From assembly GCA_004352715.1 (NCBI GenBank), contig SCFE01000026.1, positions 94,099 to 158,098 of the forward strand: a stretch of DNA of 64,000 nucleotides. Reading direction: 5' to 3'. A program made the position numbers and the translations under genes. Positions 36,897 through 49,366 of the stretch are shown here, piece by piece (positions within the stretch are counted from its first letter, which is position 1; each line of letters opens with the position of its first letter). The DNA comes from Hofstenia miamia (Eukaryota > Xenacoelomorpha > Acoela). The notes below the pieces were generated by a model. That model saw only the letters and a program-made list of their open reading frames with translations. It was not told where the DNA came from and did no database searches.

Positions 36897-39870
36897 GTAT
36901 GTGAAACTTGGTCACAAATATTCAATGTAATTTGGTCAAAAACCTTAGCCTAGCAAAAAATGAGTCCTAAGAACTATATATTATTTTTCTTCACAAATAT
37001 TTTCAGTGATAAAAATTAACAAATTCAATTGCTTCTAATTTTGTTGACTTCTTCATTAATTGAATTACTAATTCATTGAGTAAAGTATTTATTTATCTTT
37101 GAAAATTTTTATTAAGGAGACCTAAATTTTTTTTAGAAATTAGCTAATATAAAATTTATGAAGATATTTCTAGGTGCAAATTTTTATTTATGGAAATAAT
37201 CTTTCAAATTTTAATAGGAAATCTAATAGTACTCTCAATAAACTGAGGCTGCCTTTGCTTTAAAAGTTATTTTCAATTTGTTTTAGTTTTTTTAAAAGTA
37301 TTTGAAACTACTAAATTCCTTTTGTAAAGTTTACTTAATAAGATCATGGCTACATGTTAATTGATAATTTGTTTTCAATTATTTTACATTTCCTGCATTA
37401 CTATTTTTATATTTTTCTCAATGCTAACATGCGTACTGCTCTTTTTTAGCAACAAATTTAATTTATTTTACAGATTTTTCATGTACTCAATAATAAAAAT
37501 GGTGCAGATTAATAAATTAGTACTTTATAACAAATTAAACTATGAGCATGTTTTCAATCTATTATGAAATCCCTTACCAATGTTTTATAATTTCAAGGTA
37601 ACAAAGAAAATTACTGCATCTGTAATATCTTTAAAAATTTAACTGAAATCTTTAATTGATTATCTTTTAGTAGGAAACAGTATTCTAGAGAAAATAAATC
37701 AAAGATGCTATCAAGTGATTATGTGTTTTTGATAACACTGAAATTGAGCTTTAATGTGAGCCTGAGGTCAATGAAGTAATCTCACAAATTGACTATTTAA
37801 AAGAGCATGAAGTGGGGATCAATTAAAAAGTATAAATAATGTGATGACCTTGATTAATTTAGAGATCTTTATCATTCAAAATCAATAGTTACAACAAAAA
37901 GTGTTTTGATACTTGCATGTTTTTCTATGCATGTTAATACACTAAAAGAATAATCAGAATGAAGTTGACCATTGTTTTTAAAGTCATGTAATTGGAGTTA
38001 CATTATGGATTTCTACAAATTCATTTTGTTAAGTAAAAAATAACTCTCACCAAAAAAGTACATAGTAAACTTTCTTAAGTTCTTAAGTCCAGTTGAGAAA
38101 CTTTTGAAAAAACATTTTTCATTTTGTTTTGTAAAACTTTAAGTAAACCAAGAGTATAATAAACCAAGATAACTTAATAAAATATATTTTTTTAAATAGA
38201 TAGCTAATTTCCTCTGCTAAATTTAAAAATCTAAAGTGTGACAAGCTGTAGCAACCAAGCTTTTGTTTAGCAGATTTTGTTTTTATCACATGGAATCTCC
38301 CTTTGTCGACCCCATATCACATCAACTACTTTCTTGAGGGAGCTCATCTCCAAAAATTATGGGGCAAATCTCAACAGAGATAAAGAATAGAATTACAATG
38401 ATAATTTGAAAATTAACTTTCTTTATATCAAGCTGTTCCTGTTGAGCTTTGAGGAGGAACAGGACACCTTATGTGAATCATGTCTACCTTGAAGTCCAGA
38501 TATAAATCAGAAATATTGCATTTTAACTAAATTTGCCTAAATGAATCAATTAATTTCTCAATTTTTACAAAGCCATCAAATTACAACCAAATTGTTTCCT
38601 GAGTATGAATGCTATTTTAAGATATTTGGTGGCATCTCAATTATGCACAATCAATTGTTGATGCAATAATGGAACACACAATGTCTCTCATATAGGATTT
38701 GATGTGGTATCTGTCTCATATATATTTTTATTACTTTTTTACACTTAAGCTTACTTCAAAATTTATTCAGAAATCATACTCAAACAAAATTTTTCAAATA
38801 TTGTAATGCATTTTACATAAACAGCTAATGAAATTCTAATCCATTTCTCTACACTAAATAAAAGTAGTAATATGATAATTGGCAAATTTTGTAAATTTCT
38901 TCAGGTAGGTAGCTAAATTTTTTTATTTAATGTATTTGAAATACCAGTTTTATTGAAGATAACATAGTAAAATACTTGAACAATGAAATTTGTAATTTAT
39001 TTGGGAAACCTCTTATAAATTAATTTATTATATATTTACTATAATTGCCAACACTATTTAATTTTTAAATTATTCATGTACTTATTAAGATAAATTTCTA
39101 TACAATGTATTTTTAATTGAAATAATTGAAACTATCAAAGTCTTTTAATTTACAGCTTACTTAATAAGATCTTAGGTACATGTTAATTAGCAATAAATTT
39201 ACATTTCCTCCATCAATATATTTATGTTTTACTCAATCTCCAATGTCTACTGCTTCTTTTTTGGTAGAAAATGAAAATAATTGACAAATTTTCATGTAAT
39301 CAATATAACATATTCTATATTGCAGAATAATAAATCAATACTTTTTGTCAAATTGTCTTCAATTGTAGTATGAGAATGTCCTCAATACATTTATGAAATT
39401 GAAATATTTTAAAATTTCATGGTAACTAAGAAAATTCTGTCATGTCATTAGTAGGTTTTTGCATAAGCTGAGGATATGTAATAACTTAAAATAGCTGCTA
39501 TATAGAAGTCCTAGCTCCAATGGCTTTCAATTCCAATAAATTATTATGTAATTGAACAGTTTGTCATGTTGTATATTTAATATTATAAATATTGCATTAA
39601 TTTTAATGTATTGCCTTACTGAAGAATGTACTTAATATTGGTTTACATTATGTAATTCTTTAACTGCTGAAAATTTATTCTAACAAAAAACCTTTGCACA
39701 TTTTATACCAAACACTTATTTATGTCCTGACAGAAATTCAAATGCATAACACCAATTCTGGCAATTACATAAATATTATCCAGTTGAACAAAAACAAATC
39801 AAGTTTGTGAACTGCAACTTAGGCACCCAGAAGTGTTGATACACCAGGTAAATAGGTAGTAGGGTGGCCA

Positions 39871-40260
39871 AAAAAACTTTTTTCTTCAAAAACTCGCTCC
39901 CCTACTTTTTTCCCATTCAATTTGACAATATAAGATTACTTGTAAAATATATAATCATTTGGAAGACTCTAGATGCTGTCTCATGGCACTTCTTTTTTTA
40001 ACCNNNNNNNNNNNNNNNNNNNNNNNNNNNNNNNNNNNNCCCTTAATGTGGCCCAATTTTCTTTTTTGGCTGATATCTCGGAAATGGTTGATATTAGATG
40101 ATATAAATGTGTTACTCACAGATAGAAAAATGGCCATTCCGCGTCTTTTGACACCTATTTCATGAAAATAAGGATATAAGGAATTTGTGCATGTTAGGAT
40201 GATTTTTTGTAAGATAACATAATTTTCTCTTTTTGGGTCCATTTATTTACTAGAAAGTAA
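39871..40260. mobile_element. DNA-transposon end fragment with gap
   Basis: TAGGGTGGCCAAAAAAAC at about 39871 resembles the TAGGGTGGTCC terminus of the element at 5803. A 36-base gap at 40004-40039 interrupts it, and no right-hand inverted end was found. The flanking ORFs are too short to support a gene. Confidence 0.35.
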
Positions 40261-40541
40261 AAAAATATATGTAACATGGACAGATTAATTAATAAAATAT
40301 ATAATATGTTCCCAACATTAATCAAATGTCATTTGAATAAGTTCTTCTTTCTGAAATTTGGTATTTTCCAGCATTCATTTTCAACTACCTGTAGCAAAAA
40401 CTGCTTCTGGCTTTTATCTTTTGTAACTTTAACAAAATCTTGTATTAATTTTACCACTCTTATTTAGAATTAATTAATTTTGAGGAATTATATTTTTATT
40501 GTGCCCAGTAAAATTCAAAATTTTTCTTCAGCTTCTTAGAA

Positions 40542-41464
40542 TACCGTAAACTGGGGTAACATTGAACACTTTACACATATTCCTGTATATATGTTTCAGA
40601 AATCAAGGCAAAACTGCAAAACTCTGTTCTGTTATAAAGGGGGGGTGAACTAATAGGATTTAACCTATCCATCATATAGAATTTCTAAAAAGCACAAAAA
40701 TATGGGCGTTCAAATTTAACCATGAATTGGGGTAACTTTGAACACTATTTATAAAAAAATCTTCTTGCTACCACGTTGCCAACAATCCATCCCAAGTTCA
40801 AAACTAAACAAATAAATAGCATTTTCAATTCAAATTTTAACATTTTAATGACCAATGGAACAAGTTATATTGGGGTAACATTGAAAACCCCCTGCAAATT
40901 TGAAGAGACTAATTATCAAGCACAAAAAATATAATGTTTTCAACATCAGACACTTATTAACAAAATAACTATCAACTCATATTGAGAGGGTCCTAATTTT
41001 GACAATTGTACTAGGTAACAACTTGATTGCTAAAAATTTGGCTGTCATGGCCTAAAATTGAAAATGTTCAAATTTACCTCGAAACAAAGTCAAGATACGA
41101 TTTGCATATGAATCGGGTCAAATACATCAGTTGTGTAAGCCTTAGATGATTATAAAGTTATTGAATGTTTTCAATATTAATTTATCCAAAAAATAATTGT
41201 GCTTACTGTAAAAAGATAAAAATATACAGTATGACGAAAATATGTCTTTCTTTGTTCACCATCGAAATTGATATGTACAGACCGCAGCAAATATTACAGA
41301 ACCGAACTTCAACATTATGTTAATTCTGAAATAATTAAAAATTTACATTATGTAAGAAAGTTGAGAATATATTTATTAAATATCAAAGTATGTGGCAATA
41401 AAACATTTTATAATTGTGGTATCCAACGTTATCCCTTTGTTCAATGTTACCCAAGTTTACGGTA
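40542..41464. mobile_element. MITE with 27-bp TIRs (TACCGTAAACT..)
   Basis: The left end at 40542 and the reverse complement of the right end at 41464 match at 26 of 27 bases, beginning TACCGTAAAC, with TA as the outermost bases, consistent with TA target duplication. The internal phrase TTGGGGTAACWTTGAAMAC, a relative of the terminus, recurs near 40727 and 40870 as subterminal repeats. There is no transposase, so it is non-autonomous; Tc1/mariner-type mobilisation is inferred. Confidence 0.85.
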
Positions 41465-42306
41465 CCTAGAAATTTTGAAATTTCCTCTTCAAAATATCAA
41501 ATCACTAAACTTTTACTGTTATTTGTAAATTTAAAAATTCCATTATCAAATACCTTGAAAAATAATTTGAAATGAATTTTAATAATATTGATTACTGCGG
41601 CTCAAACAAGGGCTTATATTAAGTAATATGGCCATACATTCTATACATAACATAATGAGATTGTAATTGTCTATATTAAAATTAGATGAACAGTTCATTC
41701 ATAGCTTAAATATTTCTAATTTAGTTGAACGGCAAAGAATAATACAGGAAGCAACAAGAGAAATTATCTAAAAAGCAATTGCATATTATTCAAACACTTT
41801 TTTCAGATGAAAACTAATTTTGCAAATTAATTTTTAATATTGCTTTTGTTTGTGTAATTAGTGACAGTGCATTCATTTAAAACTTTAAATTGCTTAAGAA
41901 ATACTTTGGAATTTATAAGGCGCTTCTGTTGTATTAAATAGACTATACTCTGTTTTCTATTCACAAAACCTTTAATAAACATTATTATTTAAATTTCTAA
42001 TCAAATTTCTTTAAATATATTGTCTCATTAAAAGTAAGTTTCCGGAATGACCAAAAAATGTTCAGATAAAATTGACTTTATTCGTAAATTACATTTAAAT
42101 ATATATATATATATATATATATATANNNNNNNNNNNNNNNNNNNNNNNNNNNNNNNNNNNNNNNNNNNNNNNNNNNNNNNNNNNNNNNNNNNNNNNNNNN
42201 NNNNNNNNNNNNNNNNNNNNNNNNNNNNNNNNNNNNNNNNNNNNNNNNNNNNNNNNNNNNNNNNNNNNNNNNNNNNNNNNNNNNNNNNNNNNNNNNNNNN
42301 NNNNNN

Positions 42307-42364
<58 letters not shown>

Positions 42365-42573
42365 GAGACAAGTTACGTGACGTGTTTAAGTTTAAGTTTC
42401 TGCAATTTTTTATGCTAGTTTTGCTGCCATAATTTTTGTTAATAATGTCCATGTAGGGCAAAAACTTTGTACGCACCTGTAATAAAATTTTTGATTTGGT
42501 TTAGATCGTTTGCTTTCCTGTTTACACAATTACTAATATTTTGATGTCTAACTAAATTCGCTTTTCTTTCAAG
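41465..42573. other. Non-coding DNA, microsatellite and 181-base gap
   Basis: AT-rich DNA, then (AT)n from about 42100 running into N at 42126-42306, resuming as (AT)n with a (GA)n tail to about 42362. No gene seen. Confidence 0.6.
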
Positions 42574-42689
42574 GAATAAGGACTGGTGGTACACCTGAAA
42601 CATGCCAAGTTCGTGCTGCCTTGCGATATAAGTTCAGCTCATCCATGATTTCACTTGAAGGCATTCATTCTTGTATTACATCTATTTGA
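42574..42689 (+). CDS. Candidate 3'-terminal exon
   Basis: A T-rich tract ending CTTTTCTTTCAAG precedes 37 open codons of even composition (IRTGGTPETCQVRAALRYKF...) ending in TGA 42687-42689. Entry phase is 1. The other two frames stop at once. No homologue is recognised and no poly(A) signal follows closely. This is a weak prediction based on splice acceptor plus sequence complexity. Confidence 0.25.
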
Positions 42690-42918
42690 ATTCATTGGTT
42701 TGTAGATTCAGCAGCAGTGAAAGCTAAATTATGATTAAGCTAAACTGTAATGTATTACAATTGTTTATTTCATTACTCACGTGCTCGAAGCTGATGTATT
42801 CTATCTCACAGCTGACTATTCATTTGTTAATTACACTACACAGTTTATCTTTACATAATTCTCTGTCAGTGCTTATGAACAGTTGTTACTTATGCCTTGA
42901 GCTGTAGATATGTTACTT

Positions 42919-42923
42919 CTGTG

Positions 42924-42983
<60 letters not shown>

Positions 42984-42988
42984 CACAG
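42919..42988. repeat. 70-bp perfect palindrome around (AT)n
   Basis: CTGTGATTTTA, about 48 bases of alternating AT, then TAAAATCACAG. The arms are exact complements, so the whole block can extrude as a cruciform. Confidence 0.85.
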
Positions 42989-43499
42989 CTTTTTAGCCAA
43001 TAATTTCCACATATATTTTGCATTATATTAGTCTAATGTAGAGGCACAAAAGACGTGCCCGTATTATTGTCCCATAAAGGGACAATGATCAAAACTCTAA
43101 AGTAGGTAAATTGGGGTAAAATTGACGTAAATGGGGGAAATTGGAGATTCTCAGAAAAATGATCCCAGAAGATTTTGATAGGAAAATCATTTTTTAACGT
43201 ACAAATTTGAGAAACAACATACATGTACTGAATGCAGTCAACCAAGGCCTACTGAAATTACGGCCTCGCGATTTGCAGTAAAATTAACAAAAATAAGGAT
43301 GCAAATACACTTTGCTAAAGACCAAGATTTGCTTCCATGAAAATTGCAAAAAACCACTTTCAAATATAATGACGTGAAAAAAATCAGCAAATATTTTTTT
43401 GATATTCTTTGTATTGCATATTTTGACAAAAAATTATACCAATTCCCTACTTTCAAGAGTATTTATTCATGCTTTTCCTTTTTTGTACTGCAAACCACC

Positions 43500-44076
43500 A
43501 GTCCGTGATTAAAGTAGACATTGAGTCAACACAGTTATCAGCAAAATACGCTTTCACTGTAGGATAATCCATTGAATACGCTTCTAATTGATGAAAGAAC
43601 TAAGATCAAAAGAAAAATTAAAATAGCATTTATTGTGATTGATTAACTAACTAAGATTTAATAATCAAATGTACGAGCTAGTGCCCGTCGGCAAAACATT
43701 TGACTAAGGTCTGAGAACGAATTTGCTTCTTATTAATTTTAGCTGGGACACACAGACAAGTCTACATGAATTCAAAATTTTACGGCAGCAGGTGCTTGTT
43801 TAATGAATAGTATAAATAAAAGTACCCCAGTGTAGAATTATTGTTTGAACTATTAACTACAATGCATAGTTAAGCGATTCATGTAAAGTAGTGGTCAGGA
43901 TTCCATGACGGGAACTATTCTCTAGGTTCTATGCACCTGACCATGAAATACATTTAAGTTAGGTGTATGAATAAGGCTTTTCCCCATCTTACTAACCTAG
44001 CTATCATTCATTTAGTTAATACATGTAGTAGCAAATTCAGAAATGGGTAGACAGCAAAATGTAGGAATTTTATTAA
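43500..44076 (+). repeat. Dispersed LTR-like repeat copy
   Basis: Phrases such as GTAGTGGTCAGGATTCCATG, a following GGGAACTATTCT and TTAAGTTAGGTGTATGAATA match 34240-34350 (inside the solo LTR), 55330-55385 and, inverted, 25860-25990. The copy is more diverged than the three gypsy LTRs and lacks clear ends. Confidence 0.45.
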
Positions 44077-44844
44077 CCTACCAGTGGTCCACCAGTGGCA
44101 GATAAGGTGGGTTTTGGCCACCCGTGCACCAGTGGACCACCAGTGGCTAGCTGGTGGTCCACCAGTGATCCACTGTTGGCTAATTGGTGGGCCACTGGTG
44201 GCAAAAATATGATTTAAGCATTAGAGTAATGTCTCAAATGTAGTAACAGCAAACTTTTATGTTAATAGAGTTTAAACATTGCAGTTTAAACTAACACAAA
44301 CCCAACAAAGGGTTGAAGGAAATGCTAACAAGCTCACAATTTACATTGAATTAAGATTGACAATGGAAAGTATAATGAATTTTTTATTATAAGCAATAAC
44401 AACAAGCACACAAAAATGCCCAATTTAGATTTAATTTTCAATTCCCGAAGAATTGCAATTTTTAAACATTATTTTTTTCCAATAATTAAAAATATATTTT
44501 GCCCAATTTTAGGTTTTCATGTAGACATTGATTTCAAGGTCCATGAATAATCGTGAATAAATTATTTTGAAATTTCATTCTGCATATATATCTTATAATT
44601 TTTGAAAACGGAAAATTGCAAAAAAAGCTCTTCACAATGAATTTTATATGTTTATGAGATCTAAGAGAGCATAATAATGAATAATATTTTACTTGCAAGC
44701 ATTAGCTCATATATTATTTATGATTAAGAGTAAATCAGATGTCACTAGTGGTCCACCAGTGGTCCACTGGTGGCTATGAGTTGCTGAAATTGCTACTACT
44801 GCCACTACTTATCCACCAGTGGTCCACTGGGGGGAACTGGTGGC
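44077..44844. mobile_element. Foldback MITE, copy 2, cut by gap
   Basis: The core 44210-44745 matches 11430-11965 at high identity. Both ends carry clusters of CCACCAGTGG and CCACTGGTGG, in larger number than copy 1. The left terminus lacks the CCCACGTAACCA sequence of copy 1, and the right end enters the 1000-base gap. Confidence 0.8.
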
Positions 44845-45844
44845 NNNNNNNNNNNNNNNNNNNNNNNNNNNNNNNNNNNNNNNNNNNNNNNNNNNNNNNN
44901 NNNNNNNNNNNNNNNNNNNNNNNNNNNNNNNNNNNNNNNNNNNNNNNNNNNNNNNNNNNNNNNNNNNNNNNNNNNNNNNNNNNNNNNNNNNNNNNNNNNN
45001 NNNNNNNNNNNNNNNNNNNNNNNNNNNNNNNNNNNNNNNNNNNNNNNNNNNNNNNNNNNNNNNNNNNNNNNNNNNNNNNNNNNNNNNNNNNNNNNNNNNN
45101 NNNNNNNNNNNNNNNNNNNNNNNNNNNNNNNNNNNNNNNNNNNNNNNNNNNNNNNNNNNNNNNNNNNNNNNNNNNNNNNNNNNNNNNNNNNNNNNNNNNN
45201 NNNNNNNNNNNNNNNNNNNNNNNNNNNNNNNNNNNNNNNNNNNNNNNNNNNNNNNNNNNNNNNNNNNNNNNNNNNNNNNNNNNNNNNNNNNNNNNNNNNN
45301 NNNNNNNNNNNNNNNNNNNNNNNNNNNNNNNNNNNNNNNNNNNNNNNNNNNNNNNNNNNNNNNNNNNNNNNNNNNNNNNNNNNNNNNNNNNNNNNNNNNN
45401 NNNNNNNNNNNNNNNNNNNNNNNNNNNNNNNNNNNNNNNNNNNNNNNNNNNNNNNNNNNNNNNNNNNNNNNNNNNNNNNNNNNNNNNNNNNNNNNNNNNN
45501 NNNNNNNNNNNNNNNNNNNNNNNNNNNNNNNNNNNNNNNNNNNNNNNNNNNNNNNNNNNNNNNNNNNNNNNNNNNNNNNNNNNNNNNNNNNNNNNNNNNN
45601 NNNNNNNNNNNNNNNNNNNNNNNNNNNNNNNNNNNNNNNNNNNNNNNNNNNNNNNNNNNNNNNNNNNNNNNNNNNNNNNNNNNNNNNNNNNNNNNNNNNN
45701 NNNNNNNNNNNNNNNNNNNNNNNNNNNNNNNNNNNNNNNNNNNNNNNNNNNNNNNNNNNNNNNNNNNNNNNNNNNNNNNNNNNNNNNNNNNNNNNNNNNN
45801 NNNNNNNNNNNNNNNNNNNNNNNNNNNNNNNNNNNNNNNNNNNN
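44845..45844. other. 1000-base assembly gap
   Basis: Exactly 1000 N, so probably a placeholder of unknown true size. The frames that span it are meaningless. Confidence 0.95.
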
Positions 45845-46250
45845 ATATATATAAGAATTGCCGAAGTCTTTTGGCCCTCCTTCAATATGTTATTTTTTCT
45901 GTCTTTAGGTTATGTATTAACAGCATAAGAGGAAAGTGCTGGACCAATATTTGCTGCGTTCTAATAATAAAGCCGTTAGAGATATTTTTAAATTTTCAGT
46001 GCAATCAGTTGTTGCTAAGCACTCATTCAGCCTATTTCAACATTTGAACATAGTAAAGTGGAAATCACAATGTTTTGCTTGTAAAAAACCATATTCCAAA
46101 CATAATCTAAATCTAGAATTTTATACATTCAATTCTTCAGAATGTATGACATAAACTGTATGTGGATGGGCTATCTAGTACAAAACATTGATCTAAAATA
46201 TTGTTTTTAACATTTTTTTGCTTATTTCTATGCTTAACCGTTGTTTTTAG

Positions 46251-46324
46251 GCAAAAAATATTTACAGCGCATTCCATCAACAATTTCAGAAAGATACGAG
46301 TTAAAACAATTTTGTGATTATTAG
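46251..46324 (+). CDS. Candidate short terminal exon
   Basis: After ACCGTTGTTTTTAG, a phase-1 frame encodes KKYLQRIPSTISERYELKQF plus three residues and stops at TAG 46322-46324. The composition is coding-like, but the segment is only 24 codons and has no known homologue. Confidence 0.22.
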
Positions 46325-48978
46325 AAATTTTGTAGTTTTATTTTTGTAATGATCAGAACAAAATTTGTGCAGAAACTATTTGGTTATCAACAGCATTTGT
46401 ATTGTAAGTAAATTTAAAAATAATTTTAATTGTCACTTTTCAGAGAGTATCTCAAAAATGGGGTCTCCAGTACAGTTGTATGCTTATAAAGAAAGGCGCG
46501 ATTAAACTACAGTGAAAATTTCATTTTAGACAGAATTGTCGGATTTTGTGAAAATACCTAGACAATTCTATTTCGTGGAATGGCGGCAAATTATGACTTT
46601 CTATATTGCCCTGTGTGTGCAGAACTTTTCATATTTTGTAATTTGCTAAGCCGTTGACAGAATAGCTTTACTATTATATAAACTATATAATTTGGTGTTT
46701 TGTATCATATTCTATTATATAATAGACTATCAACTCCCAATAATGATGAGGGACCTCCAAGTACACTTGCTTATTTCGAATCCGAATATTCAGGCAAATG
46801 ATACGCGAATTTGAACCCAGCATGTATTGTGATTCATGTTATTTCACTTGCAAAGACATCTGATGTTTATTTTTGATGTTAAAAACATGGAACCCCTAGA
46901 AAGTTTTTCTACAATAAAAAATTCAAGTGAAAAATGCGATTCACACTCCTCGCATAAGAAGTTGATTAGTAAATTCTTTCTAAATATTTCCATACACTTT
47001 ACCCAGATTTGAATTTTCACGTTACCATGATTAGATTGCACAGGCTGCGGGCACACGGAGAGGATCTACTCTTGTCTCAAGTTTCAGTTTTTATTTGGTA
47101 TAAGAATTGCAGCTTGGTCACTTTCCATTCTATATTCTGAATACTAAATTTAGTATGCCTGATCCTATGGCGGAAGTATATATTTGTTAAAAGAATATAA
47201 TTGTATAAATAATTTCATCATTAATTGTTGACATAGTTTTTTTATGTCTCTCATAGAATTTGTTCTTATTGTAAACTACCATTAATATTATAATCATATT
47301 CAAGTCAAATCAGAATCTTTATGAAACTCGAATTCAGATTTTAAAATCGAATGTTGGTATAGTGCTAGGATGATCTGGACATTTCTGGTAGCGAGCATTT
47401 AAATTTTTAAACAAAAATTATTTACCGGTCAACTCCTTAGGTGAAGTGTTTAAATTGCATTTTTATATTGAATTCGTCTTTTTTGAATTACTAGCTAGGA
47501 GTTCTATGTTAAAATGTTTTGGGTTTAGGAAAATACAAAAAATGTATTTCAGATTCATGCATTCAAATCAATCAGTGATCTGTAATCTAATGTGCGCCAT
47601 TAGTGAATGTTAGAGAATACAAATACTTACGCTACTGGTTTTTAAACGTTAGTATACATTTAATTTGTATATATAAATCGTCAATTATGATTTTATCAAA
47701 CCTTAATTCCGATTCTAAATCTTAATAGCAGTTGTCTTGAATTTTTCTTTTTAGGAAAATCTTGCGTTTATTATTATTGTCTTCAGTTATAACATTTTTT
47801 ATTTTCATAGATTAACAAAAAAATTAGGCTTGATTCCGAAATAAGCTAGTGTTTTACGCATAATCCATTTTCTAGGAGCTTGTAAGGGTGTTCCACTCGT
47901 GCTTTACTAACGAAATCGATATTATATTTCGCTTACGTGCGCATCAACTAGAAATGATTTGCGTGAACCAGCAAATTTCAAGCTATCGTTCTTCCTAGAA
48001 TGGCTTTGCATCAGTATAAACTAATCTTTTGCATGCTAAGTGCATCAAATGAGAAACAGTATTGTAGTCTGTGATTATACACATAGCGCCAATCGCATGT
48101 TTGTGGATCATAGTCTTGTCCATGTTTCAGAGAAGTCAAGCAATTAATTTAACTTAAAATGTCGAGTCATTATAAATAGAGATTCGTAGGAACGAATGTT
48201 GGCTCAATTGCTCTTCCAAAGGAAAGCTGCAAACTTCAATTTTCTATATTCGTGTTTTAAGTTACCTCCTACTACGTATTTTTTAATATTGGTATATTTA
48301 AACATTTAGTGCAGTATTTGCTGGTTTTATATGTCTGCATATTTTTAAATTTAAAAACAAACAGTATCAAATTCATACTGTATCGTAACTAGAACATTAG
48401 TAAAACACTAATATCATATGTGTGGAATATTACATCTGTTGACTACCTTTACATTTTATAGAAGTTCAAAAAGAATGTTACTTTTGGGTTTACTAATAGC
48501 TTGATTATGCTAAAACATAACATTATTTTTTATTTGGTTTACTTAGTTTATTTTAATATTATTAGTGCAAATAATACATAAAATATATTTCAACACAATT
48601 ACTACAGCCATCGCTCTGCTGTCCCAACATAGTGGGATTATGATTAATGATTTTATTTTTGACTTACTAGTCCTATAAGAGCGGAGACATTAAATGGTTA
48701 GTAGTTACTCGCGAAAAATGGAATAGATTATAAGAGTCGGAAAAACGTTTTTCTATCACAATTTTTTCGATAAAAACTTTTGAAGAATCAATCAAACTCG
48801 GTTGCCTTACAGATTTTCACAACAAATTTCACAAAAATCTGTCTAATATTTTCAGAGAACTTAGGTATATTACATATACACTTTGCTATATTATATTTGT
48901 AAATAAACACTTATTGACATTATTAGTACCCTATTTCCACAAGGAATTTCTTGAAATTTTGAAATAACTTCAACACAG
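46325..48978. other. Probable intron or upstream region of FERM gene
   Basis: No repeat family of this window appears here, so it looks like unique host DNA. A TATAAATA box at 48171-48178 is followed about 35 bases on by GGCTCAATTGC, an initiator-like word. This could be a promoter 0.8 kb upstream of the FERM exon, but the evidence is only those two motifs. Confidence 0.3.
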
Positions 48979-49257
48979 GTCCGACTTTTCCGCTTATATG
49001 CGGACTAGTGAGCCAAACATTGCTCGTGGAGGAGTATCAGCTATAATTTCATGTGAAATTGAACTGGTGGATCAATCAGTGAAAGTCATAGATGTTCCTC
49101 GAATCACTTTGTCCGAAGAACTGTATATTCAACTCTGTGAACATCTTCCTCCGTTTGATTCAAGACTTTTTGGTTTACGTTTCAAATATCCAGAGAACTT
49201 TGGTGGACGAGTGTGGCTTGAACCCAAAAAATCTTTACGCAAACAGGGAGTCATGAG
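48979..49257 (+). CDS. FERM-domain N-lobe exon
   Basis: The exon is bounded by CAACACAG and GAG/GTACAA, 279 nt, phase 2 at both ends. It encodes the ubiquitin-like first lobe of a FERM domain: ELVDQSVKV as the first strands, LSEELYIQLCEHL as the helix, then FGLRF and WLEPKKSLRKQ, which match the family consensus FGLxF...WLDxxKxIxKQ. FERM proteins link membrane receptors or phosphoinositides to the cortical cytoskeleton. The frame has a stop before the acceptor, which supports the splice site. Which FERM family (band 4.1, FRMD, PTPN, FARP) cannot be told from this lobe. The piggyBac/gypsy cluster begins 110 bases after the donor, so it lies in the next intron or the locus is broken there. Confidence 0.8.
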
Positions 49258-49366
49258 GTACAATTTCTATTTGTAATAAATGCATAGTAATGACCAAAAA
49301 ATTCAGAACACCATTCATAGCCAAATATTTTTGTGATTTTCCAATATACACGTTTTTATTGATGTT

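Larger units (their letters stand above)
26339..39860 (+). repeat. Array of ~2.8-kb diverged non-coding repeat units
   Basis: Matching blocks recur in the same order and orientation. One block (TTGTTGATGCAAATA) is at 26655, 29488 and 38653. One (CTATATTTGCC...TTCATGCA) is at 28125, 31420, 36735 and 39045. One (AAATTAACAAATTCAATT) is at 28390, 32500 and 37010. One (TTTCCTGCAT...AATGTCTACTGC) is at 28755, 32880, 37385 and 39200. One before GAAATTGAGCTTTA is at 29090, 33240 and 37738. A further block at 35840-36300 repeats at 39420-39850. Interruptions are a 1.1-kb insert in unit 1, a Tc1 element and a 0.8-kb insert in unit 2, a solo LTR after unit 2, and a deletion in unit 4. Units look ~75-85% identical by eye. 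No long frame occurs. Confidence 0.8.

Noticed and set aside
43100-43140. TTGGGGTAAAATTGA as another copy of the 40.5-kb MITE
   Set aside because: Only a short phrase matches; no terminal repeat pair is present.
44739-45928. Long ORFs of 350-370 codons
   Set aside because: They consist of the 1000-base N gap read as unknown residues.
36131-49257. One gene joining array exon-like segments, candidate terminal exons and the FERM exon
   Set aside because: Phases do not join consistently (36131-36227 into 36834-36896 stops at once), stops precede the FERM exon, and a 1000-base gap intervenes.
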